DNA of 64,000 bases, taken from the NCBI GenBank assembly GCA_013397695.1, contig VYZI01000073.1:2418837-2482836 (forward strand), written 5' to 3'. This stretch comes from Centropus unirufus. Its lineage: Eukaryota; Chordata; Aves; Cuculiformes; Centropidae. This document shows, in pieces, positions 37,101 to 50,850 of this stretch (within the stretch, counting starts at the first letter, position 1; each line of letters starts with the position of its first letter). The notes under the pieces are model-generated. The model was not told the DNA's origin and did no database searches. It saw nothing but the letters and a program-made list of their open reading frames with translations. Position numbers and translations under genes: made by a program.

Positions 37101-40100
37101 GTTGTCATCCAAGTAAAAAGTAAAATGCTTTCCTCTCTTTTCCATGATATAGTTCTGTATTATCAGAGGGCTAACTCGGTGGGACCAAATCAATCCTGAA
37201 ATAAAGGGAACACCAGGAAAAATAGCGAGGCTTCTTCAATCTGTACACTTAAGACGGTTCTTTGTGCCAATGTGACTGTTGGCCTGGGAGAAGCAGGTCT
37301 CCCTCTGCTAGCACAGAAAAGGTAGATCTGCAATCTCCAGAAGTGTTTGTGGCTTTCAACCCAAATTCTGAAGTTTAAGGTGATCATATATAGTATAATA
37401 TTTTACTTTGGGTAAGTGACTGCTGCCCATGTAGAGCCAGCACCAGCATATGCTGGGAGCTGGATGTGTTTCTTATGACTGTATTTCAGTTATATCTGGA
37501 AACTTGCTCACTGGTATTTTTAGCCTATTCTTGTCTTAGCACATTTCTAATTTTTGCTCTTTTGCTTGTGTCTGAACAGTTCTGTTATTTCCTGCTGGTT
37601 AATGGCTTCTAGTGGGAATGGCTGCTGCTGTGGTAACGGGTTTTGATAGACACCTTTCAGAGCTTCAGAAAAACAAAATATGATCTACTTAGCTTGTCAC
37701 TAACATAACAGAAAGAAGATAATTCTGCTGAACAAATGAAATCCCTGTAGTCTTGTGAAGTTCTTTTTCTGCTCTTCTTGAGAAGTCTGCCTGGAATTGA
37801 TATTCTTCTATCTTGAAAACAACAAAACCGCTGACTTCACTTATGCTTTATGCCTGTGATTTCTCTGTGAGAGCCAACGCATTCAAAATCCCACGAATCT
37901 GATTAAAATTAAATGCTGACTTGTCAGGGGTAAAATGTTTCTGCTCCTTGCCCTGGCTTAGTATAGCACATTTTTTGTGGGGAAAAAGTAGGGGTTTTTT
38001 TCTGCCTCTAGCTGTGTTATAAGAAATTGCACACTGTTCCTCCCTGTTCACATTCTCTGTGGCTGTCATTTTATAAACTTCAATCACGCCTCTAGTGAAG
38101 GATGTTTTTTATTTTTCAAGCGGGAGAGTCTGACTCTGTTCAGTTCCTCACACTCACATACAGTTTCTCCTTAATTTATTTTTGCTTTCCTTTTGGCACA
38201 AGGGAGGTGTCAGCTGAAGGTCCTGTGAGAAGCATTTTTGGCATTGCCTGGAGTGTGTTCTGCATCAGGAGGTGTGGTGGTTGCTGGCTGATCCCGAAGT
38301 CCATTTTGATTCTTACTCTTGTACACAGTGGCAGTGTAAAGCACTGAGTCTATCTGCCTTGTTTACCTTTGAACTAATGTTTATAAGGAGTTATGATATA
38401 AAGGCTTTATACTTTATACTTTAGCGTGGATTTTAATTAAATTTTTCAGATAATGATCTTTCTAGTTTAAAAACAACTCAATGAAAACAGTACTCGGACC
38501 ACACGTGTCTGGGATGGCAAACACCAGCAAAACCCACTGGATAATGTTTGAAAAGTAGAGTGTATGGTTTGTCAGCAAGCATCATTCCCAAATTCAATCA
38601 TGTACTAAAAAAAAGGAAACAGTAATTGGAACGAAATAATATGAAAAAATGTTCTGGATGAAAAATATGAAATTGTTCTATTTGTGAATAGTTATTTCTT
38701 ATTTAAGCATTAAATTAAATTTCATGTTGATGAGGTACTTAGTGTGATGTACTCAATATATTAGTGACTGAGCAAGATGTTATATAAGAGGAAAAGAAAG
38801 ATATTTTGGATTCCCTGTAAATATGTCTGTGCTCTTGTTTGTATTAGTGAAAACTACCATATTTTTCATTAAATGGATACAATGTTGGAAATGAACTTGG
38901 AAATGTGGCTGATTTTGCTGGAGGACTGTCTTTAAAACAGTGAATGTGAAAAGGTATATATGTATGTATACATAACGTAACTGATGAAGATTTGCATTTC
39001 ATTTTGGAGAAGTGGTTGCTCAGAGAAAGGTTAACAGAAAAGACATTGACTCCGTTTCTCAAATAACAAAACAGAAAAATGCAAAGAAACTTAAAACTTA
39101 AAAAGTGATATGTAGCAGAATCAAAGTGAAGCCTTCTGTTGAAAATAGGTGAGTATCTCCTAAAATCGGATGGGTTTTTAAAAATAGCTCTGTATGGTAT
39201 GGACAAGATATCTCTTAGAGATTTTGTGTACAGGGGTGTAAGAAGTGCCGGTGGCCTGCACTCCTTGTTGGACATGGGTGAGGAATGCACGAGGGATGGC
39301 TGGCATCTGACTCTGAGCCCCAAGTGCCTTATCTGTTACCCGTGCTGTCAGAGGAGACTCTGCTTTTCCCAAGCACTCTGGTATAGATCAGTTTGGCTCA
39401 CGTGTTCACAGAGGTTGTTACTTTTAAGCAGCGTCTACAGACTGTCTCCCAGGATTATATACCATTACGTGACCGTGTACTGGAAATCTGTGGGGACAGA
39501 ACCTCTAGGATGGTTATTTCCTCATTACTTCCAGCTCCTTTCCTTGGGACTAGCTCTATATTAGTTAGCTTTCCGGAGTCTGGGCTTAGTGACCCTAGCA
39601 GATTTATTTAATTGCCTGCCATGCTCATATGAGGAATGCAGTTGTAAGGAGCTTTCTGTGAAAATGTGTTGTGTATTTCTGTTTCACTCAGGAATATTCT
39701 TTCAACGTTTACAAAAAAAATCTTGTTTAGAAGGCTGGAACAGGTACACAGCTGCTTTGAATGCAAGCGATTTTATTGATCAGTCTGTTGTGTGTTCAGT
39801 ATGGCCTCCCATCCCTCCTAAACAGGCTGGCAGACTTGGAAATTATTCCAGCTCCTCACTGGCTATGATACTTGCAGCAATGACTCGACTTTTTCACAAA
39901 CGTCGGGGGAGACAGAGGCCTCCAGTCTTTGATACCGAGACAGTTACAGCCACCAGCTTTGGTGGCCTTTGGGATACAGCTCTGCTGGAGTAGAGGGCTC
40001 TGGTTTCTCAGGTTCCTAGAACACCATCCTGTATCAACCTTCTCTTCTGTCACCGGTTTGTTACTGTATACAAGAGGATCAAAAGCTGTCTGGTTTTATG

Positions 40101-40227
40101 TGCTTTTTAGTCTTTCCTCTGTGAGTGGTGACTACATACCAGAAACCCTTTATCTTTCCATAATAAGGATTCTGGGAAGAAGGATACCAAATGCATCAAG
40201 CTGGTGACATAAAAAATTGCTTTTTGT
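34112..40227 (+). other. GPR158 intron 2, segment c
   Basis: This is AT-rich intron. The only hint of an old repeat is around 34785-34850. Open frames such as 39139-39564 and 39589-39993 (+) have no recognisable domains. No exon resembling the next part of GPR158 was found. Confidence 0.6.
34785..34850. repeat. Possible old sauropsid repeat trace
   Basis: The phrase GAAATCAATGGAGTTGCCC, near 34812-34830, followed by TTTTGCACTGAAATCTG, resembles a common old repeat in turtles, crocodiles and birds in which a 'TGAAGTCAATGGAGTTACACCAG' core recurs. Only one short core is matched, so this is a weak call. Confidence 0.28.
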
Positions 40228-40512
40228 GCAGAATAGTTGAGCACTAAAATTCCTTGCCAGAGCACCATGGCAGCTAGCAGTTTACGTGTTCAAAAAACAT
40301 CTGGATGCATGAAGGGAAGCAAAATCAAATGGGGATTGTAAAATCCAATGACACCACCTCTTGCTTCTGAGCAAGAAGTTGGAAGGGTGTTGTAGAGAAG
40401 TATCACTGTCTGTTTTTCCAGTCCTTACAGGCTTCCCTAAGTTTGCTATTAGCCATAATATTAGACTTTATGCTAGGCACCGTTGGTCTGATTTGGTGTG
40501 GCTATACTGTGC
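40228..40512 (+). mobile_element. Ancient L3/CR1 3' end, sense
   Basis: This is the 3' untranslated end of an old CR1/L3-like LINE. In order it has GAATAGTTGAG, AAATTCCTTGCCAGAGCA, then TTCAAAAAACATCTGGATGC (40290-40309), a GAGCAAGAAG-TTGGAAGG segment, and the characteristic closing phrase TTGGTCTGATTTGGTGTGGC (about 40483-40502), corresponding to TTGGTCTGATCCAGTATGGC in old reptile and bird copies. It is noncoding and strongly diverged, which suggests insertion long before modern bird families split. The boundaries are approximate. Confidence 0.75.
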
Positions 40513-42454
40513 TCGGGAGGGCTTTCTTCAAAGGATGCTGATAATAGGAAAACCAGCGGAGGGTTCTAGCTGGACAGAATGGGAAGTGGGACTGGTTTCT
40601 TGCACCATCATAACTGCAGCTTTCTAGCTCAAAGGAGAATGGGAAGGGTTAAAAACAATAGTGATTTTTTCTCTTTTGATAGCTTTCTGAAGTCTTATTG
40701 TTCTTTGTAACTATATCTGTACATTAGTGAGTTCAAACTTATACTATTTTTTTGCCAAGAGATCCTGTTGCGAGCATTGTTTTGGACAAGACACACAACT
40801 GTACAGTGATCTTGTAGAAGCTGAAGAATTATAAGAATCTGTGTTATAACTGGAAATCTACACTATCAGGTGCCAGAAAAACAGGCAAAGAAACTTTATC
40901 CTGGTGCTGAGTGCAGTTACATTTTTTTGTGTAGAGTCTACTTCCTATGTGCTTGTTTTGGTTGTGGAGGGCTAATAGCTTTTTGAGTTCACCTATGGAC
41001 AATTTGTGCTATTCCTCCAGGATGGAGTAGTTCCTTTATGCATGCCTGCTCCAGTGGGCTGCTCAGACTGGGGCTGTGATATAGGTTCTTTCATACAGCC
41101 CTGGTTTTGCAGAATGCGAAAATATTTTCTTGTTTTCTCTTTGCATTTTTGTTGATGTATAGTTGGTAAGAAGTCATCTACCCAGCTGGGCTTGCCTGAG
41201 ATAGTAACCCCTGCTGCAATACTAAATTATCTACGACACTCACTACACATGGACAGCCTCCTTTGAGAGCTGAGCAGTAACTCTGCATGATACAGCTTTC
41301 CATGGCAAGGTGTGAGCTTGCTCTTGTCTCCCAGCCTCTATGATTTCAGGGCTGTTAGGCCATGAACATGATTCAGTAGCAGAATTATTAGTCGCACCCA
41401 CAGCACCTCAGGCAGCCCATGAAGGTTCAGTTAAGCTGCCCAGCAGCTTAGTTTATGGTTCTCCTTTTACCCAGTACACAAACATATCATGCATTTGCTG
41501 CTTTTTTTTAAAATGGAGATTTTTGTGCACTACATGCATATCTGTGCACTGTGTAAAAAGGTGCAAAATTTGCTCCTTTTACTCCTTCATGTTTTGTGTA
41601 TACCGAAAGTACAGCAGCCTGTAGCTGTTAAAAATAATTATACGTATATAAATAATTTGTACACTGATTCCAGACAGAGTTATTTTCAGTTGAAACCACC
41701 AGTATTAACAATTTAATTGAAGGTGTCCTGTCTTTTGTCAGTTTTGTTAGTTCTACTTGCTCACTCAACTCTGTCATCATTATTCGTGTTCAACTTGTGT
41801 AAAGGTCTGTGCAATTAGCATGGTCCCTTTTTAGTGTAAAGTGATTTTTGTCTCTTGGCAAATGTACTGTATGTTATTCTAATTATTATGTTATTCTAAT
41901 GCATGTAATATCAAGGTGTCTGAGACCTTGTTGAGCTGTCTTATCACACAGTCAAAAATCCCACTGCTTGATATCCATATTCTCGTTTTAAGTGGTCTCT
42001 TTTGATGAAAATGGTCATGATATCAAAAGAACTTTAATAGTCCTTGCAGTAACGTAAAAGTGCTGGCAAATCCTTTTTCTGCTGTGGAGAAATGCGTTGG
42101 GTTCTGCTGTGATGTTGGGTTTGTGTCATGTTTGAGAGAAGATTTGAACATGATTTCTCGACATAGCTTGGATTGGGTAGGAGCACTACAAAATTCAGGA
42201 TATAATTCTAGACTGCTGGTGGGACAAAATGAGACTAAAAGTCAAATTGTTAAATGAAAAATTGTCCTTTTTTATTTTCTAAAATCTCTGTAGGTATTGA
42301 AACACTAGAGACTTGAAATTTCATCTGTAGTGATATCACTGTAAGTTGCTACAACTTTGTATTTCTGTTTCTAATATTTTTCTTCAATTTGCAGAGTCCT
42401 GAGGAATGAGACAAAGTAAAAATTTTTCTAATGCCACGGGCTTAAATTTCATTT

Positions 42455-42680
42455 AGATCAGGCCCAAACAGAGCCTCATGTTTATCCCCTTTTGCTGCCA
42501 CTGGAATGTGATACTTACAGAAGGGCTGAGTTTGGTCCCTGTTTACTTCCCCTGGTCAAGTTTAGCCTTAATGATATTTTTTTCATTACACTGGTTACTG
42601 CAGTGTAAAAAGCAATGAGACAAGGAATACATTGCAGTCAGTTGAGGGTGAAAGAGATGATAGGACACGAATAATGCTTG
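42455..42680. repeat. Possible old sauropsid repeat trace
   Basis: TTTAGATCAGGCCC (near 42456-42469) and a downstream ATTACACTGGTTACTGCAGT segment (about 42585-42604) resemble phrases that recur in old sauropsid interspersed repeats with 'TTACACTGGTGTAAAT' cores. The match is fragmentary and the family is not identified. Confidence 0.28.
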
Positions 42681-45600
42681 GAAATTGTTATGTAACCTTG
42701 TATTATTTATGCCTTTGCCAAAGTATTTACTTACTGTGAGTTGTGAGATGTGACCTTTTGATACCCGTTTCTAATCTTGCCTCCTCTCATTTCAGATATG
42801 ACTTAAGGATTACTGTATAACAACTTTTTAAAAAAAAAGTTAAAGAGAAGGTTAATGCTTCATGGCCTTTCAATTGCTTTTTTTTATTTTTTTCTTTCAG
42901 CTGTTCTTGGATAGTACAAGGATCTGGTTTCTATTTCTGACTGCTCTTGAAGTACTGTTGCTGATATTGCATCCAAATTGAAATGAGACGGAAAGAAAGT
43001 AAAAATGTTATAAAAATTAAATTACATGATTTTAATGTCTGGTGTTTTGCCTCTTGCCAAGAATAGTATAAAATCCTTTCTGCCATTTAATAATGGCAGA
43101 AATTAATGGAGAATTGCTGTGTTGCATTAGCACAGGGATGTTCTGTTGGTGATGGCCTGTGAGATACTAACTTCCCCAGCCTTTAATGATTTTCTATGGG
43201 GTGCAGTGGAAATTTGAGTTCATGGACTCTTGCACTAGTGATTTTTATTCTTTGGGTAATTTTTATTCTTTAAGTCTTCAAAGACATAAAAAGAATACAG
43301 TAAAGATTACAAAACCGCCTTATATTCCTTTGTGTCTGTCTTTGTGCAAGTTAGCAGTGATAAGAATTAATTTATTAATATTACTGAAGGAAAATATTAG
43401 TGGGTTTGTTTTTCTTTCACCCGTACAATCCAAAAGTGATTATTACTTTACTTCAGGGCTGTGGCTTATGTGTGCACAAAATGTTTCCTAACTTTGAACT
43501 TGGATTAAACGGAAGCTGAGAAACACGTTCCTGTCCAAGAATATTAAGAGCTGGGATCGACCAGGAGCTAGTAACTTGATGAAATGTGCCACCTTAAAAT
43601 TGTTTTAGGCAGAGACTAGACTGTAAAGTGAAATAATAATTTGGAAAGTCTAGACCACATCAAATCAGATATTGTAGACTCAGCCATGACTCATTGATTT
43701 CAAGGCCACATAGAGAAGATACAAATAACTGGTCTGATCACCTGCATAATTCAAAGCACAAAATGTTACTTGGTAATTCCTGCTGTGGAGGAAATTCATC
43801 TCTCTAGGATGTAAGTAAAAGCTGTCAAGTCTGATAAATTGGACTCGGGTATGTCTTTGAGAGAAACCTACAATCTGAAATTAAAGACTGTAGTTGACGA
43901 GAAATTCCCTAGTTCCTTTGATAATCTATCCCACTGTGTTACTCATGGCTGTCAGGAGCTCGTAGTCTGCTGTTGCACAGACCAGAGGTGTGATTTCAGT
44001 AGATTAAATGTATGCTAATGCTAGCCTTTCTCCATTTCTGCCTTTCTCCTCATGCACTTTTATAAAAACTGTAATTCTCAACTTGATGAAAAATGTGCAA
44101 AGTGAAAGGAAATGACTAAATTATAGTAGACTGAAGACTAGCAGGAAATAAAATTACCAGTGAAGAGACAATACAGTACAGGGAATATTGCAGCAGCGTT
44201 GCCAATGGGCAGTACTGATGCATATCAACCCAGATAATTAGGGGAGTAATGCTGAAATCATTGAAGTTGTTTAAGTTTGATTGAGAACAGAATTTGACCA
44301 CTTACAGTCTGTTTTTAGCATATTACTCATGTAAAACTACAAAGATAGATTTAGTTTTCAGAACAGATGTCTTTAATGTTTATTTGAGCAGCCTGTCCAA
44401 ATGTTCTGGAACTTCTGCTCATCGTGCAGGGTGTTTCTTGGTGCTCTATTTGCAAAACTCTTGGATAGGGAGGAAGAAGTTAGTTGTTGCAGATTAAGTG
44501 GAAATTTAAGACTGTACAGCCAACCTATATTTTGAACTGGGAATTGTGGAAAGAGTGATAGGCAGATACGTAGTGTATCTCTTAATTAATTCAAGAAGGC
44601 TTAGCAAGGCTGGATTTTGAAAGGCACATCTCTGCCTCAAGCAGATTGGATTCTTCCCTGTCTCAGTACTGAGCTGTGCTCAGTAAATTGTGTTGTCTTC
44701 TTAATTTCTATTTGTCTGTTTGGTAACTCTTTGTAAAAAACAGTTAATTTCTGGGTACTGAGCTCAGGAATGCTTTGCAATAGAAATTACTTAGAGGAAT
44801 TTTTTTTTTCATAATGTGATCTATCTATTTCCAACCTCTCTTTATATATATGAAAATCTGATTACAAATTAATATTATGCTGCAACATGGTGGCCCTGCA
44901 TTTGGTACAGCCAACTACTTTGTTAGAATTAGTAAATCATACAAGTGGTTTTATAGAGATATTTTCTGAATTTGATATGCTGCTGGTTCCCATGGCTCTT
45001 TCCAGTTGCAGTGCTGCCTGTGTCTAGATCGTTGAGAGGTAAATTCAAATATGTTGCTCCTTTATCCATGTAACTTCACACCATGTTTCAACTGGCTATG
45101 TACACAAGAAAAAGCACAATATAATCTACTTCTGCATCTTTATTCTTGTAGTAAACAGCATTTTATAAAAAGTATTTTTTTAAAATTTTTTTTAATGAAT
45201 GCTTAGGGTTATGCATGTGTTGTGTGCAACTGTTGTACTAACTGTTGTGTGCCAAATCACTGAAAACTGGACAATTACTTTTATTTCAAAATTTGCATTA
45301 TACTGCCCTAATATCTTAAAGTGAAGCAGCTGTCTCTAATAGTATCTTCTTATTTATATTCAAATGTGATGACAAACACAAAGTCAACACTCCTGAAATT
45401 AGTTTTGAGAGCAAGGTTGTTTTGTAGAAGTAATATGGGTTATCCTGGCCCATGGATGCAGGGGGTTCTTTAACATCCATGTGCTCAGCAACCAGGGATA
45501 GGCAGAAGGGACTTAGTTTTATCCTCTTATCAATGCTATAAATAACTTTATAATTAAAATTTATAGTCTTTGTGTGTGGAAGTTCTGAAGTAATTTCAAT

Positions 45601-48077
45601 GTGAAATAGTATCAATAGTTTATCATTACACATGTGTGATTATGTCTGATTTGGACTTTCTGGAGTCTCCTGTAAGTGATGGCCATGACTTTTGGCCTTG
45701 GTTTCATTGAGACTGTGAATAGAGGAATTAAGACTGCTGTGCTATAACACCCATTTCTGCTCTTTATGTAATTCAGGATCTTAACAATTGCCTGCAGAAG
45801 CAGTTTGCACAGGTAGAATGTGATTCAGGGCCTAAGAAGTGCCCTGAGTGTTTACTCAGCATCTCCAAGTGATTTTTTTTCCCCAGAGGGAATGATGAGA
45901 GCTAAGAAAAGAGCAAAGGTGTTTGGTCACTGGGAGGCAGGGAAGCTCATGGGTTGAGCTAAGAATATGGACACGCCTGAGCCTAATTCAGATTTTTGCT
46001 CTTAGAGCAACTAAGTTCCCCTTATCGTTACTCCTTTAGAATATGAGTGTACCTGTCTAAGGTGGAAATATATTTTCTAAGCTATAGTGCCTGTATTGTT
46101 CCCAATTCCAGTCTACGCTACCATAGCTTCTGAAGCATCATGTAAATCATTCCGAGTGGGACTAATAGCACAAGATGTGCGGTGGCACTGAAGATGCTGA
46201 AATACATCAGCACTGGAGTTAGGGAAGCGTCAGTCTGGTTCAGGAACCTATAGTGCTTTCTTGGAGTAATCTGAACTTCAGTCCTGGGTGAGCTGCCTGG
46301 CTGCTCTGCAGAGAGCTCGGGCAGTTGGCTCCCTCCCTGTGCCACCATGCAGACCCTCTCCAAGCAGCTCCTCTAGGCTTGCTGTGCTGGCTGAACACAG
46401 CACCACTGCAACCTGCTTCAGCCTGCACACATCCTTTATTTGTTTTTTTTTAATTTTTATTTTATTTTTACTTTTAGCACTACAGTCAGAGAGCCAGGGA
46501 CCAAAGAGAAAACCAGTAAAAGTTTTGTAGGGCTAACACACCAAGCTGGATGGATGTGCTGGTCCAAACCAGAGCTCTGCACCGAGGCAGCAGCACGGTT
46601 TCCCAGCGCACAAGCAGGGCTGTTTAAAGATGGTATCTCCGTGCTATGCTGTGTTCTACAGCATCAACACACCCACTGTCTCCTGCTGTTTGATTCCTCC
46701 TGTGCTCGGAGAAGTAGGGCTTTTATAAATATAAGCACAATTGTGTCAGAGGAATTTTCAGATCTCTGATCAATTGCTTCTTTTTCTGAAGGCAGCCCCC
46801 AAACCACTGACTGTATAAATGTGTCTCTGAAAAAGTATGAATACCATCAAATCACACATATGCACACAGATCACTGTGTTACTTTGGCTTGGTTTGGACT
46901 GTTATTTTGTGCTTTTTCTTCTAATCTCTCAAACTAGGCTGTTGTAAATGTATTAATAATACATTTACTGCCTTTACTTGCTGCTTCAAGGTAAGTACTC
47001 TGTCGTGTGACCTCAAGTCTTTTTAAGAGGTGGCAAAAACATGGAAAACGGAGAGAAAACTGATGGGTAACATAGTATGTCTGTGAGAACTGAAGCAGAA
47101 AACCTGTAAGAAGATGGTACTAAAATTTCTATTGGCCAGTAGGAATTGTGCTGATTCATGCCCACCACAGATCTGGCCTGAAGAAGAGGGAGGGTCAGGG
47201 ATGCAGATCAAGTGTTATGTCTGTGCGGAGGGACCAGGGAGCTCAGTCTCCTCAGCATGATCTGCTTGTGGAGAGGGCTGGTGCTTGATGTATAATCAAG
47301 CCTTTTCAGGTAAATTGAGCTGAGGCATCCTGAAATGAGAATACACACAAGTCCTAGCTGCTGTGGGAAATTTTGCCAATAATAATACCTTTATTGCCAA
47401 TAATGATTACCTTTGAGTTAGTAATAGAAATGCAAGAGGGGAGAGTCACTTCACCTGCATGTGTAGAAAGACAATTATCTGGATTTAAATCCAGGGAGAT
47501 TCCTGGCTCTGGCTGACGTTTTCTGGTAGGTCTACACATGATAGATTAAAAGACTGCTGCCCCCAGCCCTCTGTGCATCCCTGCTGTAGGAGACCTGCAC
47601 CCCTGTTGCAGGGTGCCAGTGAGGGATTATGGGCAGGTGCATTACATACATCAGTTTTCCATCCCGAGTTTTGATGCAAACCCACCTTTACCAGCTGATG
47701 GTGGTTAAGACTAGAGTGTGAGCTGGGGAACTCTGCTGGGGCAGAATAAATACCCAGGGCAGCAGTGTCCTCAGCAGTGGCAGCTGGAGCCAGCTCTGCT
47801 GGCTGTCAGGCTAAATATTTGAAATAATTTACAAATGGGTTCTCTGAGGAACATCTGCAAAAACTGTCTTATTTGTGTGCTTACGTGCTTCTTCTCCTTA
47901 TGAAGTATCCGAGCACTGGCAACTTTTCAAAGCAGCTCTTCGTGTGATTGCCTGTGTAGCAGGTAAGCCCTGTAAGCTCTCTTCCAAGTGAAAGTGCAGT
48001 CTCAGGCAAATAGCTGAGTTATCATGGGGTAACAAATTACTGCTCTTTACTTAAGGCACTGTAACTATCTGATAGAC

Positions 48078-48230
48078 TTGCAGCAGAATTCAGATTGGAA
48101 CAGACCTCAGAGTTCATTTTCATGTTCTTAGTCTTCCTGACTGAAATGTATTGGCTTAGACCATTTTGCTGAGTTTTTAATTGAAGCTACATTTCTTAAC
48201 TCCAGTACAAATACAGGGTAGGGAAATTCA
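48078..48230 (-). repeat. Possible old CR1/L3 3' end, antisense
   Basis: TTGGAACAGACCTCAGAGTT (about 48096-48115), followed by TTCATTTTCATGTTCTTAG, resembles the antisense 3' end of a CR1/L3 LINE (TTGGAAGGGACCTCAGAGAT...). The continuation to about 48230 (AGTTTTTAATTGAAGC) agrees loosely. This is too diverged for a firm call. Confidence 0.35.
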
Positions 48231-50547
48231 AGGGAATGGAAAACAGTTTGAGAGAATTTATTTAAAGATGGCCATTGATCAGTCTAGTCCACGTGACAGT
48301 GTGCTGAAAGGACATGGCAAGAGCAGCCATGAGTAGGAGAGTCAATTTGAAGAAAAGTCACTGTTCTAAAGCCAGATTTGACAGCAAAGGCTGAAACTTG
48401 AAGAGGAATGTAATTCTAATGCTCAAAAGACAGTTTACTCAACAGTAGTGCAAATCCTATTGGCAGCAGTAAAAAAAAAAAGATGAACAAAACTGCCTTC
48501 ACAGACTTCAGAAAAAGGAACTAAAAACTTTGAAGGTGAGAACACAGAAGAAACTAAAACAGGGTTGTTTAAGGACGTGTGGAAGGAGGAAAAGACAGTA
48601 AAAAAAGACAGATGAGGAATAAGAGAGCACAGAGTGCTTTAATCAGGCAACAAAATTAACTATGAGCAAGTGTGCAATGTGGTTTAGAGTGCCCTCAGCT
48701 TTGCCACAGGGCTGTTTGTCCTGGCAGTGAGGTCCTGGGTATGAGAGACCATTGTGAGGCACCTGCTTCAGCACCAGGTGGATAGATTAGCTAGAATTTG
48801 ATGGATCAAACCAGATAGCTAGATGAAGTTTTCTAACTTCACTGTCTCTGTATTCACTGAATTTTTTGATTTAATGAATTATCTCCCTTCGATCCCTTTG
48901 TGTAAGACCCAGAAAAAAAGCCTCATAACCCGTGTGGACAACAAGTGTTTTGCCTTGTGGTTCATATAGCTTGGACAATATGTGGCCCTTAGATGGAAAT
49001 TTACATGACTTACGATCACATTTGGATGCTTGCTAATTTAGCTCATTGCACATTTTTTGATAAGCAGAGTTATAATTCATAGTTTGTATACATCATGATA
49101 AGGAGACTTACAAGTTCATACTGTTTGTTGTAGGTGATCCAATCTGATATTTCTGCTTCCATCAAGTGAAGCATGATGGATAAATGCCTTATCATGGTTC
49201 CATTCAGAAAGTTTGTAATTCAATGCGTTATATTTATCTACTTCTGCTGACCACTTTAATGAACTGTAGGTCTTCTGTTTTCTCTGTGGTCACTCATGGA
49301 ATCATTATTGAATGGTCAGTGAAGTCAGGCAATCAAGCCCTTCAACAAAAAGCCAACACAATTTAATTTGCCAGAACAAGAAAAGAATTGATGGTATTCA
49401 TTAAATACGGCGTCTAATAATGAAGATAGAGATGGTCACAATGTAACTGGTGGTTTTGGTTTGTGCTATTAATACACATGTTACCACTTATTTTTAGAGA
49501 TGTAGTGCCCCCTCACTCCTCGCACCCCAAATCTATCACGATGGGAAGCTCCTCACTAAGTTACATATTTGGAAAAGTAACATGATTTCAGTTCTTTCTC
49601 CCTGAAAGGTGCTTTCTCCTCAGGCATCTGAGTCATCATGGCTGTGACTCACATGGCTTGCTTTCATGAAGATGAGTCACTCCAAATTTTTTGGCATTAA
49701 GACTGTCCACTGTCTCTCAGTGTGTTATCTGCTGTGCACTGAGGAATGTTCCAAGCCCCACAGTTGTAAGCAGAGATTAGAGAGGGGCAACAGAAGAGAG
49801 GGAAAACCTTTACACAAGTGTTGGCTGGTTTCGTTTATCCTTTGAGAGAGAGGGAAAGGTGGAATAAAGTGATGGTGCTAAAGTATGGATTATTCTGGTG
49901 ACATTAGCAGATGTTATTCCTTAGTCTGCGAAGTTCTGTGGGCAGCAATTTGGGAGACAGTGTTGAAGAGAGACTCTTTGCCAGTTAACAGTGAGAAAGA
50001 GAGAGAAAAGACTTCAAGAGGCTGAAATAACTGATATCTGAAAATAAGAAGCCTTTCCCCCCTCCAGTAGCTGGAATTAGGAAAGTGTGTCAGCAACTGT
50101 AGCAAAAGCCAAAGAAGCTGGATAGGGGTCACGTGCTATGTAAACCGCAAGAGTAAGTATTCACTTTTTTTTTTTATGAGCTGTTACTTCTTTTTTTTTT
50201 TTTCAAAGGACCCAGAGAACAGTGGTAGCATCAAAAATGGTTTTGCTTTGATCATTTGACTGTAGATATGCACTTTGAGAAAGCTCCCCAGAGACTGAGC
50301 AGGCTGCCTCTCTGAATTGCCCCCTATTTGGCTTTTTCTCTGCTTTGTTCTTTTCTTCCAAGTAGAGGAATGGCACTTAGACATAAAACCAGCAGGGGAG
50401 GAATAGCAGGTGTGTGTATTTTTGCATTTTTCCTCAAGGAAATGTGCTGAAGGGCTTCAGCACCCTGCAATGCAAACTCGTATAAAGCTGAGGAATCTTG
50501 AGTGGCTGACTACTTCAGCAGCAAAAGTTGAGAGCTCAGAAGATGCA

Positions 50548-50634
50548 GCAGAAAGGGCACTGGGTCAGGAGGCAGGTTTAGACTCAGTTCCCCGCTCTGC
50601 TGCTGACCCAAGGTATGACTTCTGGCAAGTCACC
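50548..50634 (+). mobile_element. MIR-type SINE core
   Basis: GGGCACTGGGTCAGGAGGCA, then CTCAGTTCCCCGCTCTGCTG and a closing TTCTGGCAAGTCACC follow the MIR consensus order (GAGCACTGGACTTGGAGTCA, GTTCGAGTCCC-GCTCTGCCACT, TTGGGCAAGTCAC). MIR is a tRNA-derived SINE spread by L2 and is scarce in birds. The copy is sense to GPR158 and has a few indels relative to the consensus. The match is by eye from memory. Confidence 0.7.
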
Positions 50635-50765
50635 AGAAGCAGCGGAGAGGGTTCTTTTTATGCTGCTGAGCCCTCCATTCACTGGGGACAGACTTTTTTA
50701 TTTTTTCCCATGGAACTCACATACATCACTCTTAAATGAAACACCTAAGGCAGGAGCTGCTGCCA
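50635..50765 (+). other. Spacer between two SINE-like pieces
   Basis: This is noncoding sequence between the MIR core and the MIR-3'-like phrase, including a T-rich patch near 50693-50705. No identity is recognised. It could be an insertion in, or decay of, a single MIR copy. Confidence 0.4.
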
Positions 50766-50850
50766 GTGTCCTCATTCTGCAATGGTTTAGAGATTAAACC
50801 TCTCACCCAGGATGAAGGAGACCAGATTCCACTATTCTTTCTGAGTGAAT
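50766..50850 (+). repeat. Possible second MIR/tRNA-derived SINE piece
   Basis: GTGTCCTCATTCTGCAATGG (50766-50785) resembles the 3' part of MIR (TTTCCTCATCTGTAAAATGG). It may be the tail of the copy starting at 50548, interrupted by about 130 unrelated bases. It runs into a stretch containing CCCAGGATGAAGGAGACC (about 50806-50823), which looks like the tRNA-like head of a sauropsid SINE. Either one interrupted MIR or two abutting SINEs would explain it. Confidence 0.35.

Larger units (their letters stand above)
40513..50547 (+). other. GPR158 intron 2, segment d
   Basis: This is intronic sequence without recognisable exons. It contains weak traces of old repeats near 42455-42680 and 48078-48230, two adjoining T runs (11 T at 50165-50175, 13 T at 50191-50203) and small local duplications near 41875-41905 (TATGTTATTCTAAT twice) and 43240-43275 (TTTTTATTCTTT twice). 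The GC-rich patch 46280-46620 shows no coding or repeat identity that I recognise. Confidence 0.6.

Noticed and set aside
39139..39993. Two consecutive + frames (141 and 134 codons)
   Set aside because: No recognisable protein family, no continuity with GPR158 and no good splice sites.
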